A stretch of DNA of 64,000 bases from Xanthostigma xanthostigma (Eukaryota > Arthropoda > Insecta > Raphidioptera > Raphidiidae). The translations under genes were made by a program, and so were the position numbers. The notes under the pieces are model-generated. The model was not told the DNA's origin. It did no database searches and worked only from the letters and a program-made list of their open reading frames with translations. The number at the start of each line of letters is the position of its first letter. Within the stretch, counting starts at the first letter, position 1. This document shows, piece by piece, positions 46,014-57,639 of this stretch. Location: contig OY754471.1 in assembly GCA_963575645.1 (NCBI GenBank), forward strand, positions 48,610,820-48,674,819, in the 5' to 3' direction.

Positions 46014-46267
46014 GTGAATACCTGACAAAAACTTCGAGGGTAAGGTATGTTTGCGAGCTGCAGATTGCCTATCGTGTTTTTGTGGATTATAGACGCTCGA
46101 TAACTGAGGATATCGGTGTCGTATGTTTTTGTTTGTGACCTTCTTTTAGGGACTAGGCAATGTTAGAAAGGAACAATCCTTAGAATTTTTCAGTAAAAAA
46201 TATCTACGAAGTGAATTAAAATCACAATCGTGTCTGAAGTCATTAAGTTAACGATTATATAATATTA
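46014..46267. other. Short unassigned stretch with a TAGACGCTCGATA motif
   Basis: The motif lies at 46090-46102, preceded by GTGGATTA and followed by ACTGAGGA. Confidence 0.5.
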
Positions 46268-46704
46268 CTAGGCGTTACTCGCGGCTTCGCACGCGATTGA
46301 GACGAAACGCGAATGCATTATCATTATTTGGCATAGTTATACTTCGTTCTCGATGCAGACCCCCTCTAATAAATTTCAAAATTGGTGACGTTCACGTGAT
46401 CAACATCTTGACAAACCTTGAAAATGACACCCATATTGATTTTTAGATTATTTACTTCTTTTCACCCTCTGAAAGGGTTGTTTTTGAAAAAGCACGAAAC
46501 ACGTGCTGATACATCTATCTTATATGCTTTCTCCATGCTGAATCCCCGTTACACCCTTTTAGGGGTTGAATTTTCAAAAATCCGTTCTTAGCGGATGTCT
46601 ACGTCATAATAACTATATCTGCGTGCCAAATTTCATGCCCAATCCGTCCAGTGGTTTGAGCTGTGCGTTGATAGATCACTCAGTCAGTCTTTTATATATT
46701 TAGA
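46268..46704 (-). mobile_element. Non-autonomous Helitron, 437 bp, minus
   Basis: On the minus strand the 5' tip is TCTAAATATATAAAAGACTG and the 3' end GTGCGAAGCCGCGAGTAACG then CCTAG followed by T. The interior has CAAACCACTGGACGGATTGG, a phrase common in lepidopteran repeats from memory. The 5' flank is T where A is expected. Confidence 0.7.
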
Positions 46705-46761
46705 AAAATGTCTCAGGCACGTATTTGTTTAAATCTTTGATTAACGTCTGATTAGAACTCT

Positions 46762-47200
46762 TCAATAAATAAAATTATCGACCAATTTTTCAGACAATAT
46801 ATTAACAAAAAAAATTGGTTGTCTGTAAAGTCGGTTTACGGACGATAGTTTTACGGGATAACGTCATAAAGAAACATTGAAATGCGTACAATCCGACGCT
46901 TGGGCCGATCGTGCCTCTCTATCGCTTATACCGCGCTCTCGCTTGCACGCTCAGGCTCAGGCGGAACGTGACACTTTTTCGTGCGTGCAGCCGGTGTTTC
47001 ATCAATTTATAAGACGTTATCACGTCAAAAATATATAATTAATACATTAACGTTTCAATCCGGATTTGGACCGTCCGGACTGAAACGTTAATGTATTAAT
47101 TATATATTTTTTTGTTAATATATTGTCTGAAAAATTGGTCGATAATTTTATTTATTGACGTATTGTCTGAAAAATTGGTCGATAATTTTATTTATTGACG
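46762..47200. mobile_element. Inverted-repeat element with a duplicated right end
   Basis: The left end CAATAAATAAAATTATCGAC, CAATTTTTCAGACAATA is the complement of the right end. The last 40 bp are exactly duplicated (47121-47160 and 47161-47200). The interior contains ACTATCGTCCGTAAACCGAC-type sequence in reverse. Partial copies lie at 30975-31125 and 31858-31930. Confidence 0.75.
47027..47111. repeat. Near-perfect hairpin inside the 46.8-kb element
   Basis: Arms ATATATAATTAATACATTAA plus CGTTTCAATCCGGA pair with their near complement around a centre GTCCAAATCC-like loop. Confidence 0.8.
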
Positions 47201-48490
47201 TATTTGTTTAGTTTTCCTTCTAAAAAAATCGGTTGAAAATCAAAAGTCGGATCTGTTATTAATATTATTCTCGCCGTTGCCTGTCTAATTACGGGTGAAC
47301 TGGAACACAATACCAACTGTGAAATATTGTAAATGCAACGGGGGTCGTCGTCGGTTCTATGCAGGCCGGCGAGCGATACTTGATATTTTGCAATGGGGGA
47401 GAGAGAATTCACCGTTGCCGAGAGCCGGGACACAGAACGGACGGCTTTTGTTTATATATATATATATTGATACACGCTGATTGGTATCTTTATGTAATCC
47501 TTTGTTTTCATTGATTGCTGGGCATATAATCCGTTAAATCCATACAAATTTGTCAACGGAATTCGACTAAATGCACACTTAAAAGTTTAAAAACTGAATT
47601 AAATTGATTTTATAGCAGATACGAGTTAAGAAATATCTCTTATAATTTTGTTTTCTTTGGAAGAATGTTTTTTAATTATACTATTATAACATTTTAAAAC
47701 TTTTCTGGTAGCGATGTCGTTTTTTATATGTGGGGAAAGTATCAAGTGAATTTATTATCCGTATACTAAAAATACTAAATCGTTAGCCCCAAATAACCTT
47801 AACTCTTGGTGGCTTAAAAAATAGTATATCTCGCTTTCGGCCAGTGTGCTTTACCTATATACTATTTTTCTTCATACTTCGGTCGTAAGTACGCTTATTA
47901 AATACATGAATTAATTAAGTACTTATTAATTACATAAAAACACATAAATTTAAAGCAAGAAGCTTTGAGGTTATACTTAAAAACACGAATGACAGCTGTT
48001 CGCGACTATTAGCTAAAATGTAATAGAGTTGCTATGGAAACGACATCGAAACAACAGTTGATTGGTTGTTTTTGCTTTACTACCGCCCGAACGTATGAAC
48101 TTCCCGCATTGGTGCGTGTAATCCCACCAAGGAGTAAATGTTAGAACGATTTGTTTCACACACCTACAGTGCGGACGCAGGGCGCAATAATAATCACACA
48201 CCCATACGAGATGAAAGACGGAGAGAGACAGAGACGATAGAAAGAGACAGTCATACGTTTAATGTGTGCATAGGTACTGTAAATACGGCAGCTGTGAGTC
48301 ACGGGGCAGTCTGCTGGTGTTTAGAGAGCCCCGTGAAACCACCCTCCTCCGTCTATACACACTGCTGTGAAAAAGAAGACCCGAGAAATCTTTAAAAGTT
48401 AACTGGCAAATTATAAATGTTAAAAAAATACTAAAATATTACAAAAAAATAAATGATACGCAAAGGCGCTGAAATTGAAGACATAAATAC
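47201..48490. other. Unassigned DNA
   Basis: A small inverted pair AAATAGTATAT...ATATACTATTT lies near 47819-47870. An 85-codon plus frame (48138-48395) has no known domain. Confidence 0.35.
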
Positions 48491-48491
48491 A

Positions 48492-48830
48492 GTATAACCT
48501 CGTAAGTCGAACTTCAAGGGAGGCGCCAAAAATTCGAGTTATAGAGTTTTGAATTAGGCGGATTTTGTAAAGAAAAATTCGACTTGTATATAGAGGTTAA
48601 GATTCATTCTAACTAATTTTGAGGTATAGAGAACATTACTATGTTATTTTTTCGAGTTATGAAGGGAAAATATGTACCGAAATGGCTTGTAAGGAATTAA
48701 CTGATTATTTCGGCCTATAGACGGGTTGAGATTTCGAGTAATGGAGGTTTGGGGGCTTGAAGGGAAGGGAACAAAGCATTTTTTTCGAGTGAAAATCGTA
48801 TCACCTTTTTTTGAGTTAAAAATCACGCGA
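48492..48830. mobile_element. Degenerate pogo-like fragment
   Basis: It starts CAGTATAACCTCGTAAGTCG, the pogo/Tigger end pattern. The complement of this end (TTCGACTTGTATATAGAGGT) appears at about 48578-48597. Repeated TTCGAGTTAT phrases continue to about 48830. No transposase is seen. Confidence 0.5.
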
Positions 48831-48847
48831 TATTAACAAAAAACTAA

Positions 48848-49112
48848 TCTACACTAAATTATCGTAATAAAGAGGAAATGTTTGTATGTTGGTTTGTTTG
48901 ATGCGGGTAATCGCACGCGCTACCAACTGAACCGATTTGAAAAATTCTTTCACTGTTTGTAAACCTACTTCTTCCCGACAAGCAAAGGCTACATATTATT
49001 ACGCGATGACAAAAAGAGAAATAGCAATCAGCTAAATTGATCGAATAAAATTATAAAGTTGCCGTTGATTATTTCGTTAATTTATCCGGACGAAGCCGGG
49101 CCAGACAGCCAG
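48848..49112 (+). mobile_element. Small Helitron, 265 bp
   Basis: It has 5' TCTACACTAAATTATCGTAA after A and 3' GGACGAAGCCGGGCCAGACA then GCCAG followed by T, a diverged CTAG end. Confidence 0.65.
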
Positions 49113-49632
49113 TTCACATAATAAAGTTTTGTTATGCAGAGGTGCGACATGTTGACTGCAAAAAAGTACTGACAATATATACATAATAAGTTTAGAACTA
49201 ACCGATATTCCTGCAGGATATTAAAGGAAAATATATTTTCACAGCACCGTATATAGATTCGTTGAACTAACAAACAGTCCCTAGTTCGTGTATGGTACTT
49301 TATAAGTTCACGGTCCGTCGTCTTGTTTTGCTTGGTCTGTTCAAATTTTAAACTTTTCGTCTACGTATCAAAATATATTATTACTTAAACGAAGAAGCAG
49401 ACTTTCGACAAAATCGATCGAAACAAATATCAAAGACCTACGTTTCTCTTTCTATTACTCTATTGCCATTAGGACTGGAAGTTTTGCAAGACTCTAAGTT
49501 CAGAGATCAAGTGCGAGTACGCAGACAGAATGGGTGTCTAGCTACAGCAACAAAAGAGTATGTCCAGTATATATTTCTTTATAAAATTTTACTTCCAATA
49601 ATTCAATTAATAAACTTAATATAGCTTTTATC
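49113..49632. other. Unassigned DNA
   Basis: No gene or element recognised. Confidence 0.4.
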
Positions 49633-49646
49633 GTCTTTGGTATTAT

Positions 49647-49817
49647 CCAAGTGTGCAGGCTTTCACGGCCGGTGTTGATCCAAATTTTCTTGGTTTCCGG
49701 GCTTGTATGCCGTGCTCCATTGGTATTTCTACCTGACGTTTCGTCTACAACTGCGGTAGACATTATCAAAGACGCTGTGGTAGCGGGCACACAAGCCCAG
49801 AAACCAAGAAGATTTTG
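49647..49817 (+). mobile_element. Short retroelement with a 14-bp target duplication
   Basis: GTCTTTGGTATTAT is exactly repeated at 49633-49646 and 49818-49831. The 171-bp insert has GTGCAGGCTTTCACGGCCGG, CTGACGTTTCGTCTACAACT and an internal inverted repeat CTTGGTTTCCGGGCTTGT with ACAAGCCCAGAAACCAAG. These motifs recall Penelope-like element ends. A SINE is the alternative. Confidence 0.7.
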
Positions 49818-49831
49818 GTCTTTGGTATTAT

Positions 49832-50404
49832 TTGATCCGAAATATGTATATCAACTAACTTCGGGTGGGAAAAATTACGGCATTAACTCGAGCTCAGACT
49901 CCGCGTCAAATCTGAAGGGGTGCCGTGACAATTGTGTGCCACTCTATATATACGTCCATTTTCGTATTATTTTGTCAATACTCTAACGATGAGAGCATTT
50001 GATCAACATGTTTTTAGAGATGTTATGTTGAAAATGACTATGCGGTTAAATTAGTTTTGCTGCAGCGGCGATAAGTTTGTCCGCGCCTGTACAGCCGGCG
50101 TCGCGGTGCCACATGGTCGACGCTCTAATAATGACCCACGCGAACTTATCTACGACACACCGCGGCTATTGTCTTGCGTTTTGTCTCGCATACGATGACC
50201 TTTGCGTCGCCGAAGCAGTGCGGAGTCATCATAGCAGTCTTTAAAGAATCCGAGCGAAATTCATTCGCCGTAGTACAATCAGAAACTATAAACAAAACCC
50301 ATCTGGTACTTTGGTGTTTTAATATCTTTCAAGCTGGTTTTTTCAGATACGCTTCAAATTAACAAATCGTACAGAAAAACGAATGAGGAATCGACTGAAT
50401 TTTA
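49832..50404. other. Unassigned DNA, GC-richer at 50050-50250
   Basis: Nothing recognisable. Confidence 0.35.
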
Positions 50405-51295
50405 GGTTTCCGTACCTCAAAAGGAAAAAAAATGTAGCTATGTTTTCCGGGCCATAATAACGAATCGATTGACACCTTATTTATCAAAATCGGATGTATA
50501 GTTTAGGCGCTACAGTGGAACATACATAGACTGCTAAATTCATAACCCTTCCTTTTGGCTTCGACGTAGTCGGGTAAAAAGGGACCCTTATATATAGGAT
50601 CACTTTGTTGTCCATCTGTCTATCAAAACCTATAGGGTACTTCCCAGTTCCCGTTGACCTAGAATCATGAAATTTGGAAAAGTAAAAGTAAAAAGTTTTT
50701 ATTGTCAAGTAGTATAAAAGTTTACAATATTACAGCTTGTGTACAAGATGCCAGACCAAGGGGTCTATAACTCTGACAATATTTAATTATGAATACATTA
50801 ATAGTAAGAAAAAATAATTATAATTATAATGAGGGAAAATTTTTTAAAAAAACCCTCTAATGAAGAAATTTGAAAATCTTATAGCGCAAGTAAAGGAAAA
50901 AATCCGGAAACTGTAAATTTGTAGTTACATAAAAAAAAATGTTTTTAGACCGCAATAACATGCTACGCACGTACACAATAACAGTTCTAATACAAAACAA
51001 GCGTCCGCTGCCGGTGCGTTTATACAGCACAATATGAGAACTCTTGCATACAACAGGGTACGACATTTAGGCTATCAGATATGAGGTAGAATACTGTTCA
51101 AATTCATTGCAATTACACGCTTAGTTGGCAAACTGGCCGCGATCTTTGTCGATGTATGGGGACAACAGTTTTCCAACGGCTAAGCGGGAAAATCTTCGAG
51201 ACTCGATTCCCTTGACGGACGAACTATTTACATACCTACAAGTTTGTAAGGAACCCTCGGTGCGCGAGTTCGACTCGCGCTTGGCCGTTTTTTTT
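50405..51295 (+). mobile_element. Degenerate LINE 3' region, ending GCGCGAGTTCGACTCGCGCTTGGCCG
   Basis: Phrases GGTTTCCGTACCTCAAAAGG, GGATCACTTTGTTGTCCATC, AGGAACCCTCGGTGCGCGAG and CGACTCGCGCTTGGCCG then poly-T follow, in order, the 3' part of a non-LTR retrotransposon common in moths and butterflies (from memory). The T-arm-like GCGCGAGTTCGACTCGCGC is part of that tail, not a tRNA. The middle (about 50680-51100) contains foreign AT-rich sequence. Confidence 0.5.
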
Positions 51296-51944
51296 TTAAT
51301 TATTTAAATCACGACGGGTGTCGATACCGCAAAAAGGAATGAAATGAGTGAGTAGGTACACATCTCGAGCAAGAAAGAATCCTGAGCAGTCAGGTATATT
51401 ATAGAGGCGTCAGTGCCGAGTGGCGTAGCCAAAATAGGCCTTATTTACACACACTGCGACAGACTAAATACCGACTAATGGCTACACCTCAATGCACTGT
51501 ACATATAACGTGCACTTTATCCCCCGCGGTTTGTATATGCCTACGCCTACGAACGTTCTGTTTATCGTATACGAAAGTACAGGAGAACCACGCACACAAG
51601 TAATTCCATAGATTTGTACTACACGGTTCCAAAATTATTAAGGAGGTTGATGCGTTACAGTCCAAATCGGAACTTTCCTAAAATAAATTTTTACAAATGG
51701 TTATAAGTCGATGATACCAATAAATTATTGTCAGTCTGTGGAGTGAGTGTTACAAATTGCAACTTACAATAAGAGAATAATTATTTATAAGAATTACTTA
51801 TTCATGATATTTCTGTGAAGATTTAACTTCTTTTAAACTTATCCCCGAAAAGCGGGACTGAGCCAGTCCCGCGCGGGACATTTAATTTTTATTTAAAAAT
51901 CGGGACGTCTGGCAACGCTGCTATGAATGGACAATTAATATACT
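51296..51944. other. Unassigned DNA
   Basis: The small hairpin GCGGGACTGAGCCAGTCCCGC at 51852-51872 is present. No gene is recognised. Confidence 0.4.
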
Positions 51945-52169
51945 AAATAAAATATAGTTTAAAAAAAACTAAAAAACACGCTTTATATCGGACTAAAAAG
52001 TAAAAAATAATTGTTTTAAAATAAGCTTAAAAAGCGTTGGGCGCTCGATGTACGAAAATGTGGAACAAAGCGCCCAACGCTTTTTAAGCTTATTTTAAAA
52101 CAATTATTTTTTACTTTTTAGTCCGATATAAAGCGTGTTTTTTAGTTTTTTTTAAACTATATTTTATTT
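51945..52169. repeat. Palindrome of the CTAAAAAGTAAAAAATAAT family (copy 4)
   Basis: Arms of about 100 bp are essentially perfect: AAATAAAATATAGTTTAAAA, CACGCTTTATATCGGACTA, AAGTAAAAAATAATTG, GCTTAAAAAGCGTTGGGCGC. The loop is about 28 bases. It directly precedes the 118-bp tandem array. Confidence 0.95.
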
Positions 52170-52198
52170 TTCACTTTTTAGTTTGAGGATCTATAAAA

Positions 52199-53640
52199 GA
52201 ATTTATTAATCCTGGGGGTCCTAATAAGGATAATGGGAAACTGTTATCAAATTATTGCATTGTCATCGGTCCTTGATACGTATGCAAAGTTTCAAATTAA
52301 TCAGACTTCGGGAAATTGGTGAAAATAAAGCGTTTACTACAGAGGATCTATAAAAGAATTTATTAATCCTGGGGGTCCTAATAAGGATAATGGGAAACTG
52401 TTATCAAATTATTGCATTGTCATCGGTCCTTGATACGTATGCAAAGTTTCAAATTAATCAGACTTCGGGAAAAGAATTTATTAATCCTGGGGGTCCTAAT
52501 AAGGATAATGGGAAACTGTTATCAAATTATTGCATTGTCATCGGTCCTTGATACGTATGCAAAGTTTCAAATTAATCAGACTTCGGGAAAAGAATTTATT
52601 AATCCTGGGGGTCCTAATAAGGATAATGGGAAACTGTTATCAAATTATTGCATTGTCATCGGTCCTTGATACGTATGCAAAGTTTCAAATTAATCAGACT
52701 TCGGGAAAAGAATTTATTAATCCTGGGGGTCCTAATAAGGATAATGGGAAACTGTTATCAAATTATTGCATTGTCATCGGTCCTTGATACGTATGCAAAG
52801 TTTCAAATTAATCAGACTTCGGGAAAAGAATTTATTAATCCTGGGGGTCCTAATAAGGATAATGGGAAACTGTTATCAAATTATTGCATTGTCATCGGTC
52901 CTTGATACGTATGCAAAGTTTCAAATTAATCAGACTTCGGGAAAAGAATTTATTAATCCTGGGGGTCCTAATAAGGATAATGGGAAACTGTTATCAAATT
53001 ATTGCATTGTCATCGGTCCTTGATACGTATGCAAAGTTTCAAATTAATCAGACTTCGGGAAATTGGTGAAAATAAAGCGTTTACTACAGAGGATCTATAA
53101 AAGAATTTATTAATCCTGGGGGTCCTAATAAGGATAATGGGAAACTGTTATCAAATTATTGCATTGTCATCGGTCCTTGATACGTATGCAAAGTTTCAAA
53201 TTAATCAGACTTCGGGAAAAGAATTTATTAATCCTGGGGGTCCTAATAAGGATAATGGGAAACTGTTATCAAATTATTGCATTGTCATCGGTCCTTGATA
53301 CGTATGCAAAGTTTCAAATTAATCAGACTTCGGGAAATTGGTGAAAATAAAGCGTTTACTACAGAGGATCTATAAAAGAATTTATTAATCCTGGGGGTCC
53401 TAATAAGGATAATGGGAAACTGTTATCAAATTATTGCATTGTCATCGGTCCTTGATACGTATGCAAAGTTTCAAATTAATCAGACTTCGGGAAATTGGTG
53501 AAAATTATGCTCAAAGATTTAAAAGAATTTATTAATCCTGGGGGTCCTAATAAGGATAATGGGAAACTGTTATCAAATTATTGCATTGTCATCGGTCCTT
53601 GATACGTATGCAAAGTTTCAAATTAATCAGACTTCGGGAA
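52199..53640 (+). repeat. Tandem array, eleven units of 118 bp (some with 39-bp spacers)
   Basis: Units starting GAATTTATTAATCCTGGGGG begin at 52199, 52356, 52474, 52592, 52710, 52828, 52946, 53103, 53221, 53378 and 53525. Steps are 157, 118 (five times), 157, 118, 157 and 147 bp. The units look identical by eye. The 85-codon frames crossing it are artefacts of the repeat; 118 is not a multiple of three. Confidence 0.95.
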
Positions 53641-53735
53641 ATTGGTGAAAATTATGCTCAAAGATTCCGTTACACATAGTTAGTTACATACAACATACAT
53701 AGTTAGTTACAACCCAAACTAATATAAAGCGTTTA
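53641..53735 (+). mobile_element. 3' end of the palindrome/array element
   Basis: It continues AAATTGGTGAAAATTATGCT, TACATACAACATACATAGTT and ACTAATATAAAGCGTTT, as in the single-unit copy ending at 36400. Confidence 0.8.
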
Positions 53736-53998
53736 AAAAAGACTCGTAAACTGCTCGTACTCTGTTAATGAATGAAACCATTAAGTCGGCGAGTAGCGGA
53801 GGCAGTGAGTTTTATAAATAGTTTTATAGTATATTTAGGGATGTCGGCAAAGTCACAAAGGTGCACTCTATGTAAACATGCCGATGCACTAAAAACATGT
53901 GTAAATAATCTGTGTATATATTGGCCGTGCCGTCTCTATGTATACACGACGTATGTACCGCAGGATGACATACCTCTAACAGTGCACTGTACAAATGT
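53736..53998. other. Unassigned spacer
   Basis: No feature beyond short open frames. Confidence 0.4.
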
Positions 53999-54006
53999 AC
54001 AGCTAC

Positions 54007-55094
54007 TAGTGATGTGTCCACATGATTCTTTATTGGGAGCTAGATATATGAGCGCCGATGGGTAAAGGAGCGGCGGCGACGTGCCGACTTTTTGAGGTCG
54101 GCGGCGGCGGCGTAGTCGGCGGCGTGACCTTATGAGCATTTTTTAATGATGTGCAGGATACAATAAAACAAAACATGTATTTTAACAATCAGAATTATTA
54201 TCTATTTAACACAAATTATTTTTATAAGGAAATGGTTTCTAGCTTAGAGCTAAAATATTTTTGGCACTTCGATTCGCAGAAAAAATCAACGTTGTCATAA
54301 AGTTCTAATAACAATTAACAAGAAAATAAATCTTAGAGAAAACAAAGATGTTTCTTTTAAGTCATAAAAAAATATAAAGTATAGTCTTTAAAAATATGTT
54401 TTCAACATTTTTAGCTTTCGTTTAAACATATGCCTTTTCACTCGGCGCGCCGTTACATTTTCACGGCGGCGGCGGCGGGGGGGAATCGTCGGCGGCGACG
54501 GCGCGCCGGCGCGGCGCTCATATCTATTGGGAGCTGACTCCGTATACGCTCCGCTCACTAAAAAGAGTCGCTCAGAGCGAGTCGTTCAAGGGGCGACACT
54601 AGAGTGCAGACTGCAGAGGTGTGAACTGTCATCATGCATGCTCAGGAGTCACGTAACATTGCACAGCACAATACACACACTCAGCTCTGAGCTCATTTTA
54701 ATATGATTCTGATCTTATATTATTCGCATTTCGGATAAACTATATAGTATAATAAAAGCTTAACAATAATAATGTTTTTTGTAACAATATTATATCTGTG
54801 TTAACGACGTCAATGTGAATGGTTTAAGTCACTGTAAGCTTAGTACTATTACAGTTACAGTGTGTCATTCAACATTAAATGACTCAGCAAAGATAACTCT
54901 GTACGTGCAAAATTCACTAGTGCCTCTGTGGCCTGTGCTGTGTGCGTCCTGTGCGAATGCAACAGTACAGAACAGCTCAGCACAGATCAATGGCGCTCGG
55001 AGTGAGTCATTCACAAAAAAAGAGCGACTCGCTCCGCTCTGAAAAAAAGGAGTCGTTTATTATGAACGACTCGCTCAGGAGCGACACATCACTA
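54007..55094. mobile_element. hAT element with TAGTGATGTGTC ends, exact 8-bp duplication, hosting another element
   Basis: The tips TAGTGATGTGTC and GACACATCACTA are complements. The duplication ACAGCTAC is exact (53999-54006 and 55095-55102). It is the same TIR family as 45486-46013. Subterminal repeats are GAGTCGCTC/GAGCGAGTCG type. The 54042-54525 element and one copy of its target duplication interrupt the left part. Confidence 0.9.
54042..54525. mobile_element. 484-bp GC-ended element with an exact 10-bp duplication
   Basis: ATTGGGAGCT is exact at 54032-54041 and 54526-54535. The ends AGATATATGAGCGCCG and CGGCGCTCATATCT are inverted. Subterminal (GGC)n-type runs surround an AT-rich core. 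A target duplication of this length is not hAT and suggests a Mutator-like group; this is inference. Confidence 0.8.
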
Positions 55095-55102
55095 ACAGCT
55101 AC

Positions 55103-57600
55103 ACGGTGTGTTTTGTACGTCGTCAGGGTCGGGTTCTTGCACGGCGCCGCGCCGTTTTAAAAAGAGTCGCCATAATTTATATTAAAAAAAAAAATAAATA
55201 AAAACAAGAAATTGAAAATTCTGATGTAATATTAGGTTATGCTTCTAGTACGTGACGACATTATGTTAAAACGAGGGCCAGCGAGTTTTAACATTCGCAT
55301 GTGCCAAAATATCATCACGCGCGAGATACACACATAGTATTTTTTGCAAGACCCTTATAGCATAGCTCATAACGTTTTTAACAATTCAATTTTTGAGCAA
55401 GTTCAGTTCTAATTTATATAGGTTGCTTTACGTTTTTCTACTTGTTCTTACGAAAATGGCAGAACGACAACGTTTATTTTACTTTACACACTAGTGCGAA
55501 ATGAGTCAATTTACTATACCGCTATAATATACAGGCGTGAAAAGCAAGCTATTTTATAGAGCGGTGTGCAAAAACAAGTAATAAACATTCTGTTCGTAAT
55601 TAGATAAGCCATTTATTGTGTATGAAAATATTCTCAAAACACAAGTCCGGGCTACAAAATACATAGGTACCTACTAGCGACACCGGACCCGATTAATCAT
55701 ATAAGTTTTAACGTTTTATTTTGACAGACCATTATTAAAATGAGAATCACGCCGTCGTGCAAGAACCGTAATTCCTGAGTAAATTTTTTTTTGCAAATAA
55801 AATCGATTATTATTTTATCTGAAAGTTCTGTAAAACTGATTAAATCCGTTCAATTCTGCGTTATTTCTGTGGCGAGAAAAACTTTTCTGAAGCATGTTTG
55901 CAATAAATGCAGTGTGTATGATAGGGTTAGGTATTTGAAAGCGCAGAATAAAATAAAACGCAAAACTTTTGAACTCCGGAGAAAATCAAACAACACAGCC
56001 TCGAGAGTCGAGTGTTCTATCAGTTCTATATTATATATAACAAACACGAGTACTATGTATGTACATTATATTATGTTTGTACAGGCTTATCGAATTTAAA
56101 CCACAATAATATTATGTTGTATCATAAACAGTTTGTTTCAAATTAAAATCTAAAGTTAAATTTGATAACTGCAATCAGAGAAAAATATATTAAATTTCTA
56201 GGCCTACACTGATGACGCGATATATTTCTACAACACGGTTTTGCTCTAATACAAGGTTATAATGAGTAAGGTACTATTTGCTTGAAATTTTTTTATTCGG
56301 ACCGAAAAAACACGTCAATTTGAACTTTAAAAAATCTAAGAAACGTACGGAACGAGATTCATTGAAACCTCGTAATTTAGCCGATTCTTTATTCAAACAA
56401 TCAGCATGCCCCCGTAACTAGAACCTCGGGGGCCCCGGGGCAAGAAGTAAAATTGGGACCCTCTACGTAGAATTTAAAAATTGCTTAAAAATTATTATTA
56501 TTATATACGGCCCTTGCAATCAGCTCTTCGGCTGACATTGGAAGTGATTCGTTGTTAATAACAAAACTAGTGTGACCTGTGCGAATTATTCGCACTAAAT
56601 AAGTATAATAATTATTACTTTACAAAATTATTTTTTAAATATGATTGCAGGTATTCAATTCGTTTCTAATTTTGCACACTGCTTATAACGTTCTTCTTTT
56701 TGTTGTAAAAGAAATATTTTACTAAAATTGTAAAATATAGAGGCGCAAGTAGCAAAACCGTTGTTCAGCGTTGCCCGTCAGATGGCAGTAAGCAGTATTT
56801 ACAATATGATGGTCAGATGACAGATCGAAGTGTTAACGTTACGCCGTCAGATGGCAGACGTTGTTCAGAATTTAATTAATTTACAAAAACAATAGCAATA
56901 ATAAATTTTTTAGTTGTCGATGTCAGTAGAGCAAGCAATTATCTGTAAAATGATATATAATTTATGTGGAGAAATTGTGTGGTTTTTTCTAAAAAGGGAG
57001 GCAAACATCTTAAACCTTAGCGTATTAATATATATGATGATTATGCGAAAATAATTTAAAACAAAAGCACGCTTGACGTCAGCGGTTAAAAAACGCGGCA
57101 TCTCTGAAAATTTTGCGGTTCAAAGAATCGTTCGATGGTTCTTAGGTTTTGGAGTGTTGTTCATCTGCAATGCACCATAATATTAACAAAATTCCGTTGG
57201 GGTAAAGCTTGCACACGGTTTGTGTTTATTTTTTGATGTCCCTGTACATATCGTCGTCTCATTCAGTTTAGGTAGAGTGGAATGAGAGTAATTCAATTAT
57301 TTCAAGTAGAATTTCCCTCTGTGCGAGAACCTTTCGCAGTTTTCCTAATTTGTTTTATAATGAAATCGTTGTCAAGTTGACGTATAATTGAAATGTATCT
57401 CCGTTTCTTTTTTTAATTTCGTAAATAGTTTCTTTGAAATAATTCGTTCATTTAATCAGATGTGTTTATTATCATTATATACCTATGCGTAACTTTTATA
57501 AAATCATGCTCATGATCGATGACGACATTCTTAACTGATGTTTTCAGTTTAGTTATATTATAAGATACTTTTAATCTAAATGGTCGACTTTTAAATAGAG
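55103..57600. other. Mostly unassigned AT-rich DNA
   Basis: A plus frame of 102 codons (55791-56099) lacks a domain. At 55674 ACTAGCGACACCGGACCCG could be a minus-strand Helitron 3' end. CGTCAGATGGCAG occurs twice (about 56777 and 56847), with a variant between them. No gene is recognised. Confidence 0.35.
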
Positions 57601-57639
57601 ACAGAGAATTAATTGTTTTGTTCAACTTGCTGAGAGAGC

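Noticed and set aside
51259..51290. tRNA-like T arm GCGCGAGTTCGACTCGCGC
   Set aside because: No acceptor, D or anticodon arm precedes it, and it matches the usual 3' tail of a dispersed LINE.
52412..53344. Series of identical 85-codon and 61-codon frames
   Set aside because: They are readings of the 118-bp tandem array; the unit length is not a multiple of three and the frames are copies of the same non-coding DNA.
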